From assembly GCF_000372725.1 (NCBI RefSeq), contig NW_005198943.1, positions 9,560-73,559 of the forward strand: a stretch of 64,000 nt of DNA, read 5' to 3'. The stretch is from Emiliania huxleyi CCMP1516 (lineage: Eukaryota > Haptophyta > Isochrysidales > Noelaerhabdaceae). Under the pieces are notes generated by a model. The model was not told the origin of the DNA, searched no databases, and worked only from the letters and a program-made list of their open reading frames with translations. A program made the position numbers and the translations under genes. Shown one piece after another: positions 31,984-41,387 of the stretch (positions within the stretch are counted from its first letter, which is position 1; every line of letters starts with the position of its first letter).

Positions 31984-33127
31984 CGGTCGCTGCCACAGGT
32001 CGTCCCAACAGGTCGTCCCAAAGGGGACGCATCCAAACCCGAAACCGCCGCATTTCGCCCGCCGAATTCTCCCACTCGCTCTGCCCCAATCTCGAACAAA
32101 TCTCGAGTCCTCTCACTAGTTACATACTTCCACTGAGCACTGACTGTGTTCTGTGAGAGCACTGTACACTAGTTGACGACTGTGCTCTGTGGTCATCGCG
32201 GGAACGCGGTGGCGGTGGGCAATGACCAATGTCGCGGCAGGAGAGAGGTAGCGGGGCTTTGACGACCCCGGGCTTTTTTGACTAGACTTCCCTGCACGAC
32301 AGTGGCACAAATACCACACGAAATTCGTTCGCTAGCTGCCCCGTGACGGCATGGCACAAATCGCATCCTCGCGACACTGCGAGCGCGGCGCTGTCCGCGA
32401 CGCGAGCCCCAGTATACAGACACGCCGCGGAGAGACTGTCACAGGCCGCCCCCCAGGCTGTGAATCAGGGGGCGGCTCAAGTCCACGAGGGATGCACAAC
32501 ACCCGCTGGTCACGCACGGGAAGGCTGCAAGCACATGCAAGTCACATGGGCGATGAGACGTCGGGATGCCGCTGGGGGCTCCCTGCGCACCACTCTTCCT
32601 CCGAGCCGCGGCAGCTCAGCCCTTTCCGAGGAGGTCCGCGCCGAAAGCATCCGGCTCTGACACGGTCGGTGAGCCCGTACAACCGCGGAGGGCGCGGGTC
32701 CCAGCGGCGAGGCCGGGATGGGTCGGTTGGAAGCAAGCGTTGCCGAGCAGCATGGATGCGAGAGCGAGAGCAATCCCTGCTATCCCGGCCGCCGCTACGC
32801 TCATCACAATCACCATTCCAGAGGAGCCTTCGTCTGCAATCAGCAGAGCCGGCACCAGCGACGGCGCAAACGCAGGAGGGAGAGCGGCGGATGCTGCGGT
32901 CGCGGCGCCGGCGGCGCCCGCGCCGAGGATATTCGGGGTCGGAAGCCGCATTCAGCGGTGCAGCGGGCGCCTTGTGCGGCAGCAGCCGGCGCCGGGCAGT
33001 TTGCAATCTCCAGGCTGATCGAATGAAACAAAGAAATTGCCGCGCGTCGCTTGTCATGTGAGAAGCTAGGTTGTGTGCTTGTTGGCGCTCGCTTTCTCTT
33101 TTGCCGGGAACATCTAGCAGGGCGAGG
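31984..33127. other. Intergenic stretch with one weak minus-strand candidate
   Basis: Apart from the candidate at 32616-32951, the frames are Arg/Ser/Gly-rich and overlapping. The right edge is the 5' flank of the alpha/beta hydrolase gene. Confidence 0.4.
32616..32951 (-). CDS. Possible small membrane protein
   Basis: A 111-residue frame with two hydrophobic segments: GAGAAGAATAASAALPPAFA, running into LVPALLIADEG, and GMVIVMSVAAAGIAGIALAL, running into ASMLLGNACF. This is typical of a small membrane or organelle-targeted protein. It ends in a Cys-containing tail. Overlapping frames on the plus strand are Arg/Ala-rich. The start ATG at 32951 is within sequence that may belong to an exon. 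Support is compositional only. Confidence 0.35.
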   Translation of the reverse strand: MRLPTPNILGAGAAGAATAASAALPPAFAPSLVPALLIADEGSSGMVIVMSVAAAGIAGIALALASMLLGNACFQPTHPGLAAGTRALRGCTGSPTVSEPDAFGADLLGKG

Positions 33128-33904
33128 ATGCTCGCGCGCTCGTCGGCTGCCTCACCGAACCTCGCCGCCCGCGTCGTCCTGATGAGCTCCGTCGCGACGC
33201 CGCGCCCGCCTCGCGTCCTCTTCATGCACGGTCTCGAGAGTGGAGCGTTTGGAAGCAAGGCTCGCTGGCTATCCGAGCGCTTTGAGACCGCGGCGCCGGA
33301 CCAGCGGGTGTCCGCGTACAACCCGTTGCGGCGCAATGGTCCGATGGCGGCGTGCCTCGCCTACGTGTTTTCCTTCGGCGCCGCGGCCCGGTACGCCGGC
33401 GGGTCGATCGGCCTCAGCGTCGCTGGGCTGGCCAGCGCGGGCCTCGTGCCCTTCCTGCAGTGGCGAATGCGTGTGGCCATGCGTCGCTGCGTCGCGCTGA
33501 TGGAGGTGGCGCTGCGGCGCGAAAAGCCGGATGTGATCGTGGGCTCGTCGTGGGGCGGCGCCGTCGCCCTCAAGTGCATCGAGCAGGGCTACTGGGCGGG
33601 ACCGGCGGTCCTCCTCGCCCCGGCCATCAGCGCGCGCGGAGTGTGGAACCTGGCGTGGCCGTCCTTCGAGCCGGAGCTGCCGGCGGCCGCGGCGGCGCGC
33701 GTGCTGGTGGTACAGGGGGACCGCGACGACACCGTCCCCTTTGAGCGGGTGGTCGACCTCTGCAGGAGGAAGGGCCTCCGTCTCGAGGTGGTGGAAGGAG
33801 GGGATCACCGCCTCGTCGGCGCCATGCTCGGCCCGACCGAGCGGCTGGCGCAGCTCGTGCGCGATGAGTACCAGTCGAGCGCTCCCTCTCCGTCCATCTC
33901 TTGA
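33128..33904 (+). CDS. Alpha/beta hydrolase fold protein
   Basis: 258 residues from the ATG at 33128, single exon. Catalytic features: oxyanion-hole strand RVLFMHGLESG (residues 29-39), nucleophile elbow VGSSWGGAVAL with Ser141, acid loop VVQGDRDDTVP (Asp200/201) and His227 in EGGDHRL. The short-chain layout and GSSWGG elbow recall UPF0227/YqiA-like or serine-hydrolase esterases. A hydrophobic insert (GGSIGLSVAGLASAGLVPFL, residues 91-110) may be a lid or membrane contact. The first 25 residues are Ala/Ser/Arg-rich and could be an organelle-targeting signal. All triad residues are present, so it is probably active; the substrate is unknown. Confidence 0.85.
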   Translation: MLARSSAASPNLAARVVLMSSVATPRPPRVLFMHGLESGAFGSKARWLSERFETAAPDQRVSAYNPLRRNGPMAACLAYVFSFGAAARYAGGSIGLSVAGLASAGLVPFLQWRMRVAMRRCVALMEVALRREKPDVIVGSSWGGAVALKCIEQGYWAGPAVLLAPAISARGVWNLAWPSFEPELPAAAAARVLVVQGDRDDTVPFERVVDLCRRKGLRLEVVEGGDHRLVGAMLGPTERLAQLVRDEYQSSAPSPSIS

Positions 33905-34469
33905 GTCGCCGTCCCGCGCAAACGGCTCACGGGCCCCAGACTCCGCGGCACGTTCTCGTCACGTTGTGACTTGTGCCGTCGCCCGGCTCTCTCACGCCGA
34001 CACACACGCGTATAATTATGTATATAAGTAGAGGAACCAGTGGAGATGACAGGGAGGGGGTGTCCGAGGGAGGGGGTGCAGGTGAATTTGCATCGCATCG
34101 GCCATCGCACTCCGCGCATACACAGGAGGGGCGGCGGGCGCGCACACACAGGTCGACACAGGAGGTCGTGGCTGGCGGCCTTGCACTTTTCCACTTACCA
34201 CTTACCACCGGCACCGCCTTGCCGCCTTGCGCCTTGAGGGAGTCGCGACGTGCCGAGAGGGTCGCCCCTCAGAATTCGTTTTCTTTTCTCTTCCCCTCAG
34301 CCTCTCACCGCGTGCGCGCGTCGGCACATCACCGACCTCGAGAGACGAGAGAGACACACCGCGCACGCGCGAACCGCCCGAAGTGGTAGTGGACACGATA
34401 TTACAACAGAGAGACACGTGAGTCGATGAGAGACATGAGGCAGCGCGGGAGCGAGACCACGACTCTGCT
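33905..34469. other. Intergenic stretch between convergent genes
   Basis: It lies between the 3' ends of the hydrolase (+) and the Ala-rich protein (-). A/T-rich patches occur near 34012-34030 and 34270-34300. No gene, RNA gene or clear repeat was found. Confidence 0.5.
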
Positions 34470-36197
34470 CTACATACTACCCTGGAACAACACCACCCTG
34501 GACACGTGGCTATTGTCGCTGATCCCGCCCCTGTGGACACTGCCCTGGAGCAAGGACCCCATAAACCACATGTACCGATCGGGGTCGCGCTTCCACTCGC
34601 TCGTGTGGGGCGTGGGATCGGGGGCGCCCGCGAGCGGGCCCGTCAGCGAGACAGAGGTGGGGGTTGTGAGGATCTGCGTGATTCTCTCGTAGCGCCGCGT
34701 CCTATCTCTCGGGTACAGCTCTCCAGTGTACGTTGACGCCCTCCTGTCCCCTAGCAGGCGTACGGTCATTATCGTGACGGCTGCGCACGGCCAGACGATG
34801 TCCAGCTCCGAGCGGTTGCAGCTGTTGCACACGGGGATGATCCCGGCGTGCAACGTGCCCTCCCCATCCCGAAAGACCACGTGCGCCCCGGCAACGCTCA
34901 CGGACATCGCATGCGGACGCCCCCGGTCCCCTTCCTTCCTGCAGGGGCAACACACCGGCAGCCCATTCTCCCCTCTGGTCCCCGAGTGCCGCTGGCAAAC
35001 ATTGCGCCACACCTGCGTCCACCCCCCCCCGACGGTCGTTTTGTGGGAGGTGGTCGCCTTGAAGTGCAGTGGCGCGCTCATGACCTGCGCTCGTCGCTGC
35101 CGGTCCGAGCGGTCGAACCGCGCCTCGAGCCGATCGAGGTTGGCAGACAGAGCCGCCTCTGCCGCCGCCCGCACCGCCGCCGCCCGCTCCGCCTCCGCCG
35201 CCGCCGCCCGGGCTGCCTTCCCCGCCGCCTCCGCTGCAGCTTGCCTCGCGGCCCTGTCGGCGACCTCTACAAGAGCCGCTGCCTTCGCGACCTCCGCCCT
35301 AGCCGCTGCCTCGGCTTCCGCCGCCGCCGCCGCCTCCGCCTGCGCCTGCGCCTGCTGCAGGTCCTCCAGCAGTTTGCTGAAGGCCGTCCGGGCCACCGCC
35401 GCCGCCGCCGCAGAGTCCTCCGCCGCGCGAGCGGAGCCCAACGCCGCCGCCGCCGAGCCCGACGCCTCGCCGGCCGCGCGCTTCGCGCCCGCGTGGTCTC
35501 CCGCCGCCGCCGCCGCAGAGTCCGACGCCGCGCGAGCCTCGGCGGCGGCGGCGGCTCCCGCGGCTCCCGCCGCTCCGGCCGAGGCGCGTGCGTCGACGGC
35601 CGCTCGCTCCGCGCCCTCGCTCCCACCCGCCGCCGCCGCCGCGGAGCCCGCCGCCGCCTTCGCAGAGCCCACCGCCTCGCCGGCCGCTCCCTCCGCGGCT
35701 GCGCGGTCTCCCGCCGCCGCCTTCGCGGAGCCCGCCGCCTCGCCGGCCACTCCCTCCGCGCCCTTGCGGGCTCCCTCCGCCGCCGCCGCGGAGCTCGCCG
35801 CCGCGTCGGCCGCGCGCCCCGCGCCCGCGCTCCCGGAGGAGGCCCGCTTCGCCGCCGCGCCCGCTGCGGCCGCGGCAGCGGTGGCCACAGCCGCCGCCTG
35901 CGCCGCGTCGCGAGCGCTCTTGCTGGCGGCGAGGGCATGCGGCCCGTCACCGGTTCCGACGGGGAACTGCTCACTCATCTGCAGCGCGAACTCGGACAGA
36001 AGCCGCGGGTCGAGCGCCACCAGCCGCACCGCAGCCGCTAGTTCGGTCGGCCCGCCTGCGTCGTTGCTGGAAGCCTCGTCGAGCGCGGCATCGCCAGTGG
36101 CGATGCTATCGAGGAGGGCCTCGGCCTCCTCCCGCTGCGCCCTGAGCGTCGCACTGAGTGCTGCCGTCTCCTCGAGCTCCTCCTGGAAGGTGCTCAT
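34470..36197 (-). CDS. Ala-rich coiled-coil protein with Cys/His (HNH-like) C-terminal domain
   Basis: 575 residues from the ATG at 36197 (MSTFQEELEETAALSATLRA); an ATG 24 bases upstream is possible. Residues about 100-390 are Ala-rich helical repeats (GEAAGSAKAAAGDRAAAEGA and similar) leading into a longer coiled coil (LLEDLQQAQAQAEAAAAAEA, then LDRLEARFDRSDRQRR). The C-terminal domain is different: VWRNVCQRHSGTRGENGLPV, then CCPCRKEGDRGRPHAMSVSV, then AGAHVVFRDGEGTLHAGIIP, then VCNSCNRSELDIVWP. Its spacing of C/H, GAHV and I-P-x-C-N-x-C-N resembles zinc-binding HNH-like modules seen in algal and large-virus proteins. I infer zinc binding; nuclease activity is not shown. The downstream tail after TYTGELYPRDR is also natural. 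Confidence 0.65.
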   Translation of the reverse strand: MSTFQEELEETAALSATLRAQREEAEALLDSIATGDAALDEASSNDAGGPTELAAAVRLVALDPRLLSEFALQMSEQFPVGTGDGPHALAASKSARDAAQAAAVATAAAAAAGAAAKRASSGSAGAGRAADAAASSAAAAEGARKGAEGVAGEAAGSAKAAAGDRAAAEGAAGEAVGSAKAAAGSAAAAAGGSEGAERAAVDARASAGAAGAAGAAAAAEARAASDSAAAAAGDHAGAKRAAGEASGSAAAALGSARAAEDSAAAAAVARTAFSKLLEDLQQAQAQAEAAAAAEAEAAARAEVAKAAALVEVADRAARQAAAEAAGKAARAAAAEAERAAAVRAAAEAALSANLDRLEARFDRSDRQRRAQVMSAPLHFKATTSHKTTVGGGWTQVWRNVCQRHSGTRGENGLPVCCPCRKEGDRGRPHAMSVSVAGAHVVFRDGEGTLHAGIIPVCNSCNRSELDIVWPCAAVTIMTVRLLGDRRASTYTGELYPRDRTRRYERITQILTTPTSVSLTGPLAGAPDPTPHTSEWKRDPDRYMWFMGSLLQGSVHRGGISDNSHVSRVVLFQGSM

Positions 36198-36654
36198 ACT
36201 CTTCAGTTCACAGCTGTGCAACCTCTGTTGATGCGAACATGGCGTCTTTGACTCAGGTTAGATGGTGTCGTGGGGCGGGGCTCACGACTAGGCCTTCCTT
36301 TTCATGCTCTCTAACAAGCCACAGAGCGCAGTACTAGGCGCAATCCCAAACGCACATCCAACAGTCTGACCTCTCTCTCCACAATGGATATGTCCTCATC
36401 TCATCACTCTCGGAGGAGTCATCACCTCACCAACAGTACGCGTCGCGCCGACAAGCTCCACACCGGCGCTGTCTGCGCCGTCGACACAAATCTACTAACT
36501 CATCGTCTCGCGCGATCGAGCCCCGATCGCGCATCCGCTGCCGGCTGCCGGCTGAGGCCGCGTGGCGGCGACGCGCTCAGCAGCCCGCAGGCACCACCGC
36601 CGCCGGGCTGCACTAGTGAGGGCGTGACCGGTGCCGCCCAGCGCCGGAACCAGC
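36198..36654. other. Interg. spacer, nothing recognised
   Basis: This spacer separates the start of the Ala-rich coiled-coil gene from the 3' end of the minus-strand gene at 36655. No domain or repeat was seen. Confidence 0.5.
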
Positions 36655-38231
36655 TCACGTCTCAGCGATGCGCGACTGAGCGAGCATGCCACAGAGTTGC
36701 GCGAGGGCCCTTGGCGTGCACGAGATGACGTTGGCGGCGCGCTCGATCGCGAGCAATCCCGGCCGTCCGCGGCTCGCGGAGTACTCGCGCAGCAGCCACC
36801 CGTACGTGCGAGCCGCCGCCGCCGCCTCGCCCCGCAGCCTCGCCGCCTCGCCCCGCAGCGTGCGCAGCTCGCCTCTCAGACGAGAGGCGAGCTTCTGCGT
36901 GTCGGAGAGCATGCTGGACAGGCGGCTGTCGGGGCCCACGGCGCGAGCCGCAGCCCGCGCCGCCTTTGTTGGCAACGGCGGGCCGGTCCGCCGGCGAGGC
37001 ACGGTCTGGACCGCCCCGGTCTGCCGGTGAGGCACGGTCTGGGGAGCCCCGGGCGCCGACCACGGGGCGAATCCCTCCTCCCGACGGCGAGGGGGGGGCG
37101 GCGAGGGAGGCGCGGAGCCGTCGTCGTCCACGCCGAGCCCGGCCGGGCGGTGAGGGCGGATGTGCCCGGTGAAGGGAGTGGGCGCCTCGAACGGCTGGCG
37201 CTCTTGGTCGGAGGCCGAGGAAGCGCCGTTGGGGGGCGGGCTCCCCTCCGAGGCGGCGGGGCTCCCCTCCCCGGCGGAGTGGACAGGCTCGCTGCGCTCA
37301 GGCTCGCTGCGCCTCGGGGTTTTGGCGGCGCGTTGCATCTCCGCGGCCGGGCGCTGCTGGCGGACGTTCCCGGTCAAGGGCGTGGGCGCCGCGACCGGCG
37401 GGCGCGCGGGCTCGGAAGCCGAGGAGGCGCCGCTGGGGGGCTGGGGGGCCTCCCCGCCGTCGCGGCCAAGCGGGGAGGGGGGATCGTCGCCGAGGCCGCC
37501 CGCCTCGTCCATCGCCTCGTCCATCGCCTCGCCCGTCTCCGCGTCGCCTGCCTCCTCCTCCGAGGCGGCGCGCTCCGCGCCTGCCGCCGCGAACGGGCCG
37601 CCCTCCTCCGCGCCGTCCTCAACCTCCATCGCCTCCGCCTCCGCCGAGCTGCCCGCCCGCTGCCCGCCCGCCGGCGAGGCGCCCGCCGGCGAGGCGCCCG
37701 CCGCGCCCGTCTCCTCGGCCGCGCCCTCCTCGCCCTCTGCCGCCTCGTCCCAGCCGCCCTCCTCCCAGCCGCGCTCGTCCCCGCCGACCGCCGACCCCGC
37801 GCCTGGCGCCGCGTCCGAGCCGGCCGCCGGCGAGCCGCCCGCCTGCCGCCCGCCCGCCGGCGAGCCGCCCGACGGCGAGGCGCCCGCCGCAGCGCCGCCC
37901 GCCGCCGCGCCGCCCGCCGCCGCCGCTCCGCCCGCAGCGCCGTCGTTCGCCTCCTCCCCGGATGCCGCCACCTGTGCTCCGAGAATATGTGAGACAGGAG
38001 AGAAGGGGAAGCCTGTCGGAGAGGTGGCGCCTCCGTGAGCTGCGCGCGAATGTCCGCCATCTGCCAGGTGTACGAGACCGTCGCCGCCCTTTTGCTGCTC
38101 CTCTGCACAGCACTCGCCGACCATGTGCGCGGTTTGCCGATCGCTGCGCCGTCTGCCCCCTTCAGGCAGTAGTGAGCTTTGCTGGTCGGGTGCTTGACGA
38201 GCGTCACCAGCTCACCTGCCACACAGCTCAT
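36655..38231 (-). CDS. Inverted-duplicate gene A: acidic Ala/Gly/Pro-rich protein with coiled-coil tail
   Basis: Two exons, 38231-38013 and 37971-36655, joined by a 41-nt GC-AG intron, give 511 residues. Exon 1 encodes a compact module: MSCVAGELVTLVKHPTSKAH, then YCLKGADGAAIGKPRTWSAS, then AVQRSSKRAATVSYTWQMAD, then IRAQLTEAPPLRQ. Exon 2 is Gly/Ala/Glu low complexity (GAAGGAAAAGGAAAGGAAAG) with repeated HSAGEGSPAASEGS- and TPFTGHIRPHRPAG-type motifs. It ends in a coiled coil (LSSMLSDTQKLASRLRGELR, then TLRGEAARLRGEAAAAARTY) and a final RALAQLCGMLAQSRIAET. The 5' part is nearly identical to that of gene B on the other strand. The domain family is unknown; a chromatin or transcription scaffold is a guess. 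Confidence 0.62.
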
Positions 38232-39698
38232 TCGTGAGGTGAGCCGAGCTGCGGGCCCCAAGGCTTGGCGGCGGACATGCTCCTGCACGATCGGCGTCGT
38301 TGAAGCGGTAGCGGCCGATCGCGGTGGCGTCGGGTGGGATCACGGGCGGCTCTATGGTAGCAGCCCTCCGGGCCGCTGGCCTGAGTGCCTGCACCCGCAC
38401 TCGTGCGCGAGCGTGTTGAAGCCCGCACGCCCCACGCAGCAGGCGGCGATTTCCGCCACTGGGTCGCCCTTTCGCTCCCGGGGTGCGTCGGACCGTTGCA
38501 CCCTGCCTTTGGCCCCAGTCGTGGAGACTTTGTCCTCGGCCGAGATGTGGACGACAGCACTGTCCTCGGGTGTCTGCCCCGCTGTGTTTCACGTAAGCAG
38601 CTCGCCCTGACGCCTTCAAGCGGCAGCACGCTGCTGCTTGAGCATTATCACGGCATGGCAGCCACGGGCGTACTCAAATCATCCGCGGGAGATCACTGGG
38701 TGTGGTTGGACGAGAGTGGCTGCCGGTGTGAGGTCGGCCACGGGGACAGAAGCGCTCTCACACGCGGCGTTCCTCCGAGTCGGACTGAGCCGCAGCCTAC
38801 GACTCCCTCGAGCTCGTATTCACTCTCTGCTGGCGCTGCACCAAGGCATCGCTGCTCGCGCTGGTCACCGAGATGCGTAACCTCGCGAATAAGGAGGAGC
38901 GCAACACAAAGGTCAACCAACTTGGACGGCTGGCGTTCGAGATCTTGCCGCTATGTTGATTCGCGCGACATTGAGGCGCTCCGCAACCAGAAGGGTGTCG
39001 GCGAGTGGAGTGTGGAGCAGCTGCAGCAGCTCTGCGACACGGGCGCCTGTTCCTACCTCATGGCGCTGCGGTCGGCGGCGGCAGTAGAGGGAGGGGCCGA
39101 CGGAAGGTACCCCCCCCACCCCGGAAAAAGTTGGAACCCTTGGCCGATTCCAACCGAGTCGTGATGGTCGCCCCCCAGACGTCTGTCGCGCAGTCGCACG
39201 CCTGCAGATGCAAGCGCGTCCGACACGGCAGCAATCGGTCAGGCCAGCGGTTCGTTGCTTGAGCCGCCCGTGATCCCACCCGACGCCACCGCGATCGGCT
39301 GCTACCGCTTCAACGACGCCGATCGTGCAGGAGCATGTCCGCCGCCAAGCCTTGGGGCCCGCAGCTCGGCTCACCTCACGAATGAGCTGTGTGGCAGGTG
39401 AGCTGGTGACGCTCGTCAAGCACCCGACCAGCAAAGCTCACTACTGCCTGAAGGGGGCAGACGGCGCAGCGATCGGCAAACCGCGCACATGGTCGGCGAG
39501 TGCTGTGCAGAGGAGCAGCAGGAGGGCGGCGACAGTCTCGTACACCTGGCAGATGGCGGACATTCGCGCGCAGCTCACGGAGGCGCCACCTCTCCGACAG
39601 GCTTCCCCTTCTCTCCTCGTCTCACATATTCTCCGGAGCACAGGTGGCGGCATCCGTGGCGGAGGATGGGTCCGCGAACGACGGCGCTGCGGGCGGAG
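37930..39698. repeat. Inverted repeat with arms of about 420 bp around a 0.9-kb centre
   Basis: The left arm (about 37930-38351) is the reverse complement of the right arm (about 39259-39698), with scattered substitutions and a few indels. Each arm holds the 5' flank, exon 1, intron 1 and the start of exon 2 of gene A or gene B. The centre (38352-39258) carries an unrelated plus-strand FHA-like gene. This is an inverted segmental duplication that created head-to-head paralogues. Confidence 0.93.
38385..39164 (+). CDS. FHA-like domain protein between inverted repeat arms
   Basis: The first exon reads FGPSRGDFVLGRDVDDSTVL, then GCLPRCVSRKQLALTPSSGS, then TLLLEHYHGMAATGVLK. The LGRD strand, the SRKQ loop and the following strands match a forkhead-associated (FHA) phosphothreonine-binding domain: the Arg after LG and the Ser-Arg pair contact phosphopeptide in known FHA domains. 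From about 38790 the good frame changes (DSLELVFTLCWRCTKASLLA, then LVTEMRNLANKEERNTKVNQ, then LGRLAFEIL). It changes again near 38960 (RDIEALRNQKGVGEWSVEQL), so at least two short introns are likely. I cannot fix those boundaries. The start at 38385 is tentative. Confidence 0.5.
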   Translation: MPAPALVRERVEARTPHAAGGDFRHWVALSLPGCVGPLHPAFGPSRGDFVLGRDVDDSTVLGCLPRCVSRKQLALTPSSGSTLLLEHYHGMAATGVLKSSAGDHWVWLDESGCRCEVGHGDRSALTRGVPPSRTEPQPTTPSSSYSLSAGAAPRHRCSRWSPRCVTSRIRRSATQRSTNLDGWRSRSCRYVDSRDIEALRNQKGVGEWSVEQLQQLCDTGACSYLMALRSAAAVEGGADGRYPPHPGKSWNPWPIPTES

Positions 39699-41178
39699 CG
39701 ACAGCGGGCGGCGCTGCGGCGGCGGACGGCGCGGCGGGCGGGTCGGCGACGGGTGGGTCGGCGGCGGACGCGGAGGAGGAGGAGGCGGCGGCGGGGCTGG
39801 GGCCAGTCGAGGCGGAGGCGGAGGAGGCGCAGAGCGGGTCGGCGGCGGACGGCGCTGCGGGCGGCGCGACGGGCGACTCGGCGGCGGGCGCGGCGTGCGG
39901 CGTGGCGGCGCAGGGTGGCCCGGCGGGCGGCCCGGTGGAGGAGGAGGCGCCCGAGGAGGTGCAGCCACAGGCGGGCGGCTCGGCGACGGGCGACGTGGTG
40001 GCGGGCAATGCAACAGCAGGCGGCGCAGAGGGAGGCGCGGCGGTCGGCTCCGCCGTGGCGGGCGGAGCGGCGGCGGCAGCAGAGGCGGAGGCGCTGCCAG
40101 AGGGCGAGGAGAGCGCGAGGCTGGAGCGCGGGGCGGGGCTGGTGGCGGGGCCGACCGACCCCGGCGTCCTTCCGAGCCCCGCCCTCTCTGTTGCAGCGCG
40201 GGCTCGCGTGCAGAGGCGCGCGTGGTGTGCAGGCCCCGGCAGCTGGGCGAGCCCCTTGATCTCCGATGCAGCGGCGAGAGCGGCGATGCGGGCGGCACCG
40301 ACGGCGCCCGCAGCCTCCCCTGCCGGGATTGCCAGCCCGCTGCTCTCCGACGCGCCGGCGCCGGCAGTGGCTGCGGCGCCGCGCGAGCGTGAGGTGGCGT
40401 CGGCGGCGGAGGGCGAGATGGAGGTGGCGCGCTTGGAGGAGCCCTCGATCGCCGGCTCCGTCTGGTCGCTCGAACCGCTGCTGTTGCAGCTCACCACGGC
40501 TGTGTCAGAGGCGGAGACGGGCGAGGCGGAAGAGTCAATGGACGGCGCGGCGGGCGGCTCGGGTGCGGAGGTGCAGCCAGAAGCGGCGAGCGGCGCGGCG
40601 GGCGGCGCAGGCGATGGCCCCGCGGCGGCGTGCGGAGCGGCGGCGACAGCAGAGGCGGAGGCGCTGCCAGAGGGCGAGGTGGGCCGGGCGGGGCGCTCGG
40701 CGGATGTGACGGCGGGCGTGGCGAAAGCCCTCGCGGGCCGCCTCGCCTCTGGGCTCGACGCAGCCTCGCCGTCGGATGATGCCGCCGCCGCCGCCAAGCA
40801 CTCTTTGCGCGAATTTCTCTGGCCGCAGCCGCAGCCGCAGCAGCCGCAGCAGCCGCAGCCGCAGCCGCCGCCGCCGCAGGTCGTGAGCACACCTCTCGCC
40901 CGCCCCCCGCATGCCCCCCTCACATCTCCACCCCGCGTCTTTAGGCTGCCTCCGCTTCCGAGCTGCGCTCGCCGCTGGGGGCCTTGTCCCAGGGCAACTA
41001 CGAGCCGTCGACCGGGCCGTCGACGTGCTCATCGCGTGAGGAGTTCTTCACGCCAGGGCAGACGAGCGGCTCCAGGCGGCTGCAAAACTGCCCTGGGGAT
41101 GAGCCCATCTCCCTACAAGATGCGCGGTCGTTTGCGCTGGCGCAGTCCCCGCTTCCCCCTTTCGATTCGCAGCCTTGA
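39382..41178 (+). CDS. Inverted-duplicate gene B, paralogue of gene A
   Basis: Three exons with closing phases: 39382-39600, 39644-40879 and 40945-41178, giving 562 residues. Intron 1 is a 43-nt GC-AG intron, intron 2 GT-AG. Exon 1 is the same 73-residue module as in gene A (GELVTLVKHPTSKAHYCLKG, AAIGKPRTWSASAVQ). Exon 2 is Gly/Ala/Glu-rich low complexity, with two copies of an AEAEALPEGE motif and a more structured segment (VWSLEPLLLQLTTAVSEAET), ending in PQPQQPQQPQ-type repeats. Exon 3 reads GNYEPSTGPSTCSSREEFFT, then LQNCPGDEPISLQDARSFAL. It diverges from gene A beyond the repeat arm, so the duplication copied only the 5' third. Function is unknown. Confidence 0.65.
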
Positions 41179-41387
41179 CCTCCCCGATCGGCTGAGCATT
41201 GCGTCGCGGAGACCCCGCCGCTTGTTCGTTGTTGCGCCGTCTGCAGTTGCGCTCGTGACCATGGGGTGAGTCGTGTTGAGTCGATCCGCTACTCGCTCAC
41301 GAGGGCGAGGTGACTCGCCAGCACCATCTGCGGGACCGCGCGGATCTGGCTGCTCAGGTATTCTCGAGAGAGTAAGAGAGAGAGAGA

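Noticed and set aside
34848..36041. Long Arg-rich and Ala/Ser-rich plus-strand frames opposite the Ala-rich coiled-coil gene
   Set aside because: They are complements of GCN repeats. The minus frame has the coiled coil and the Cys/His domain.
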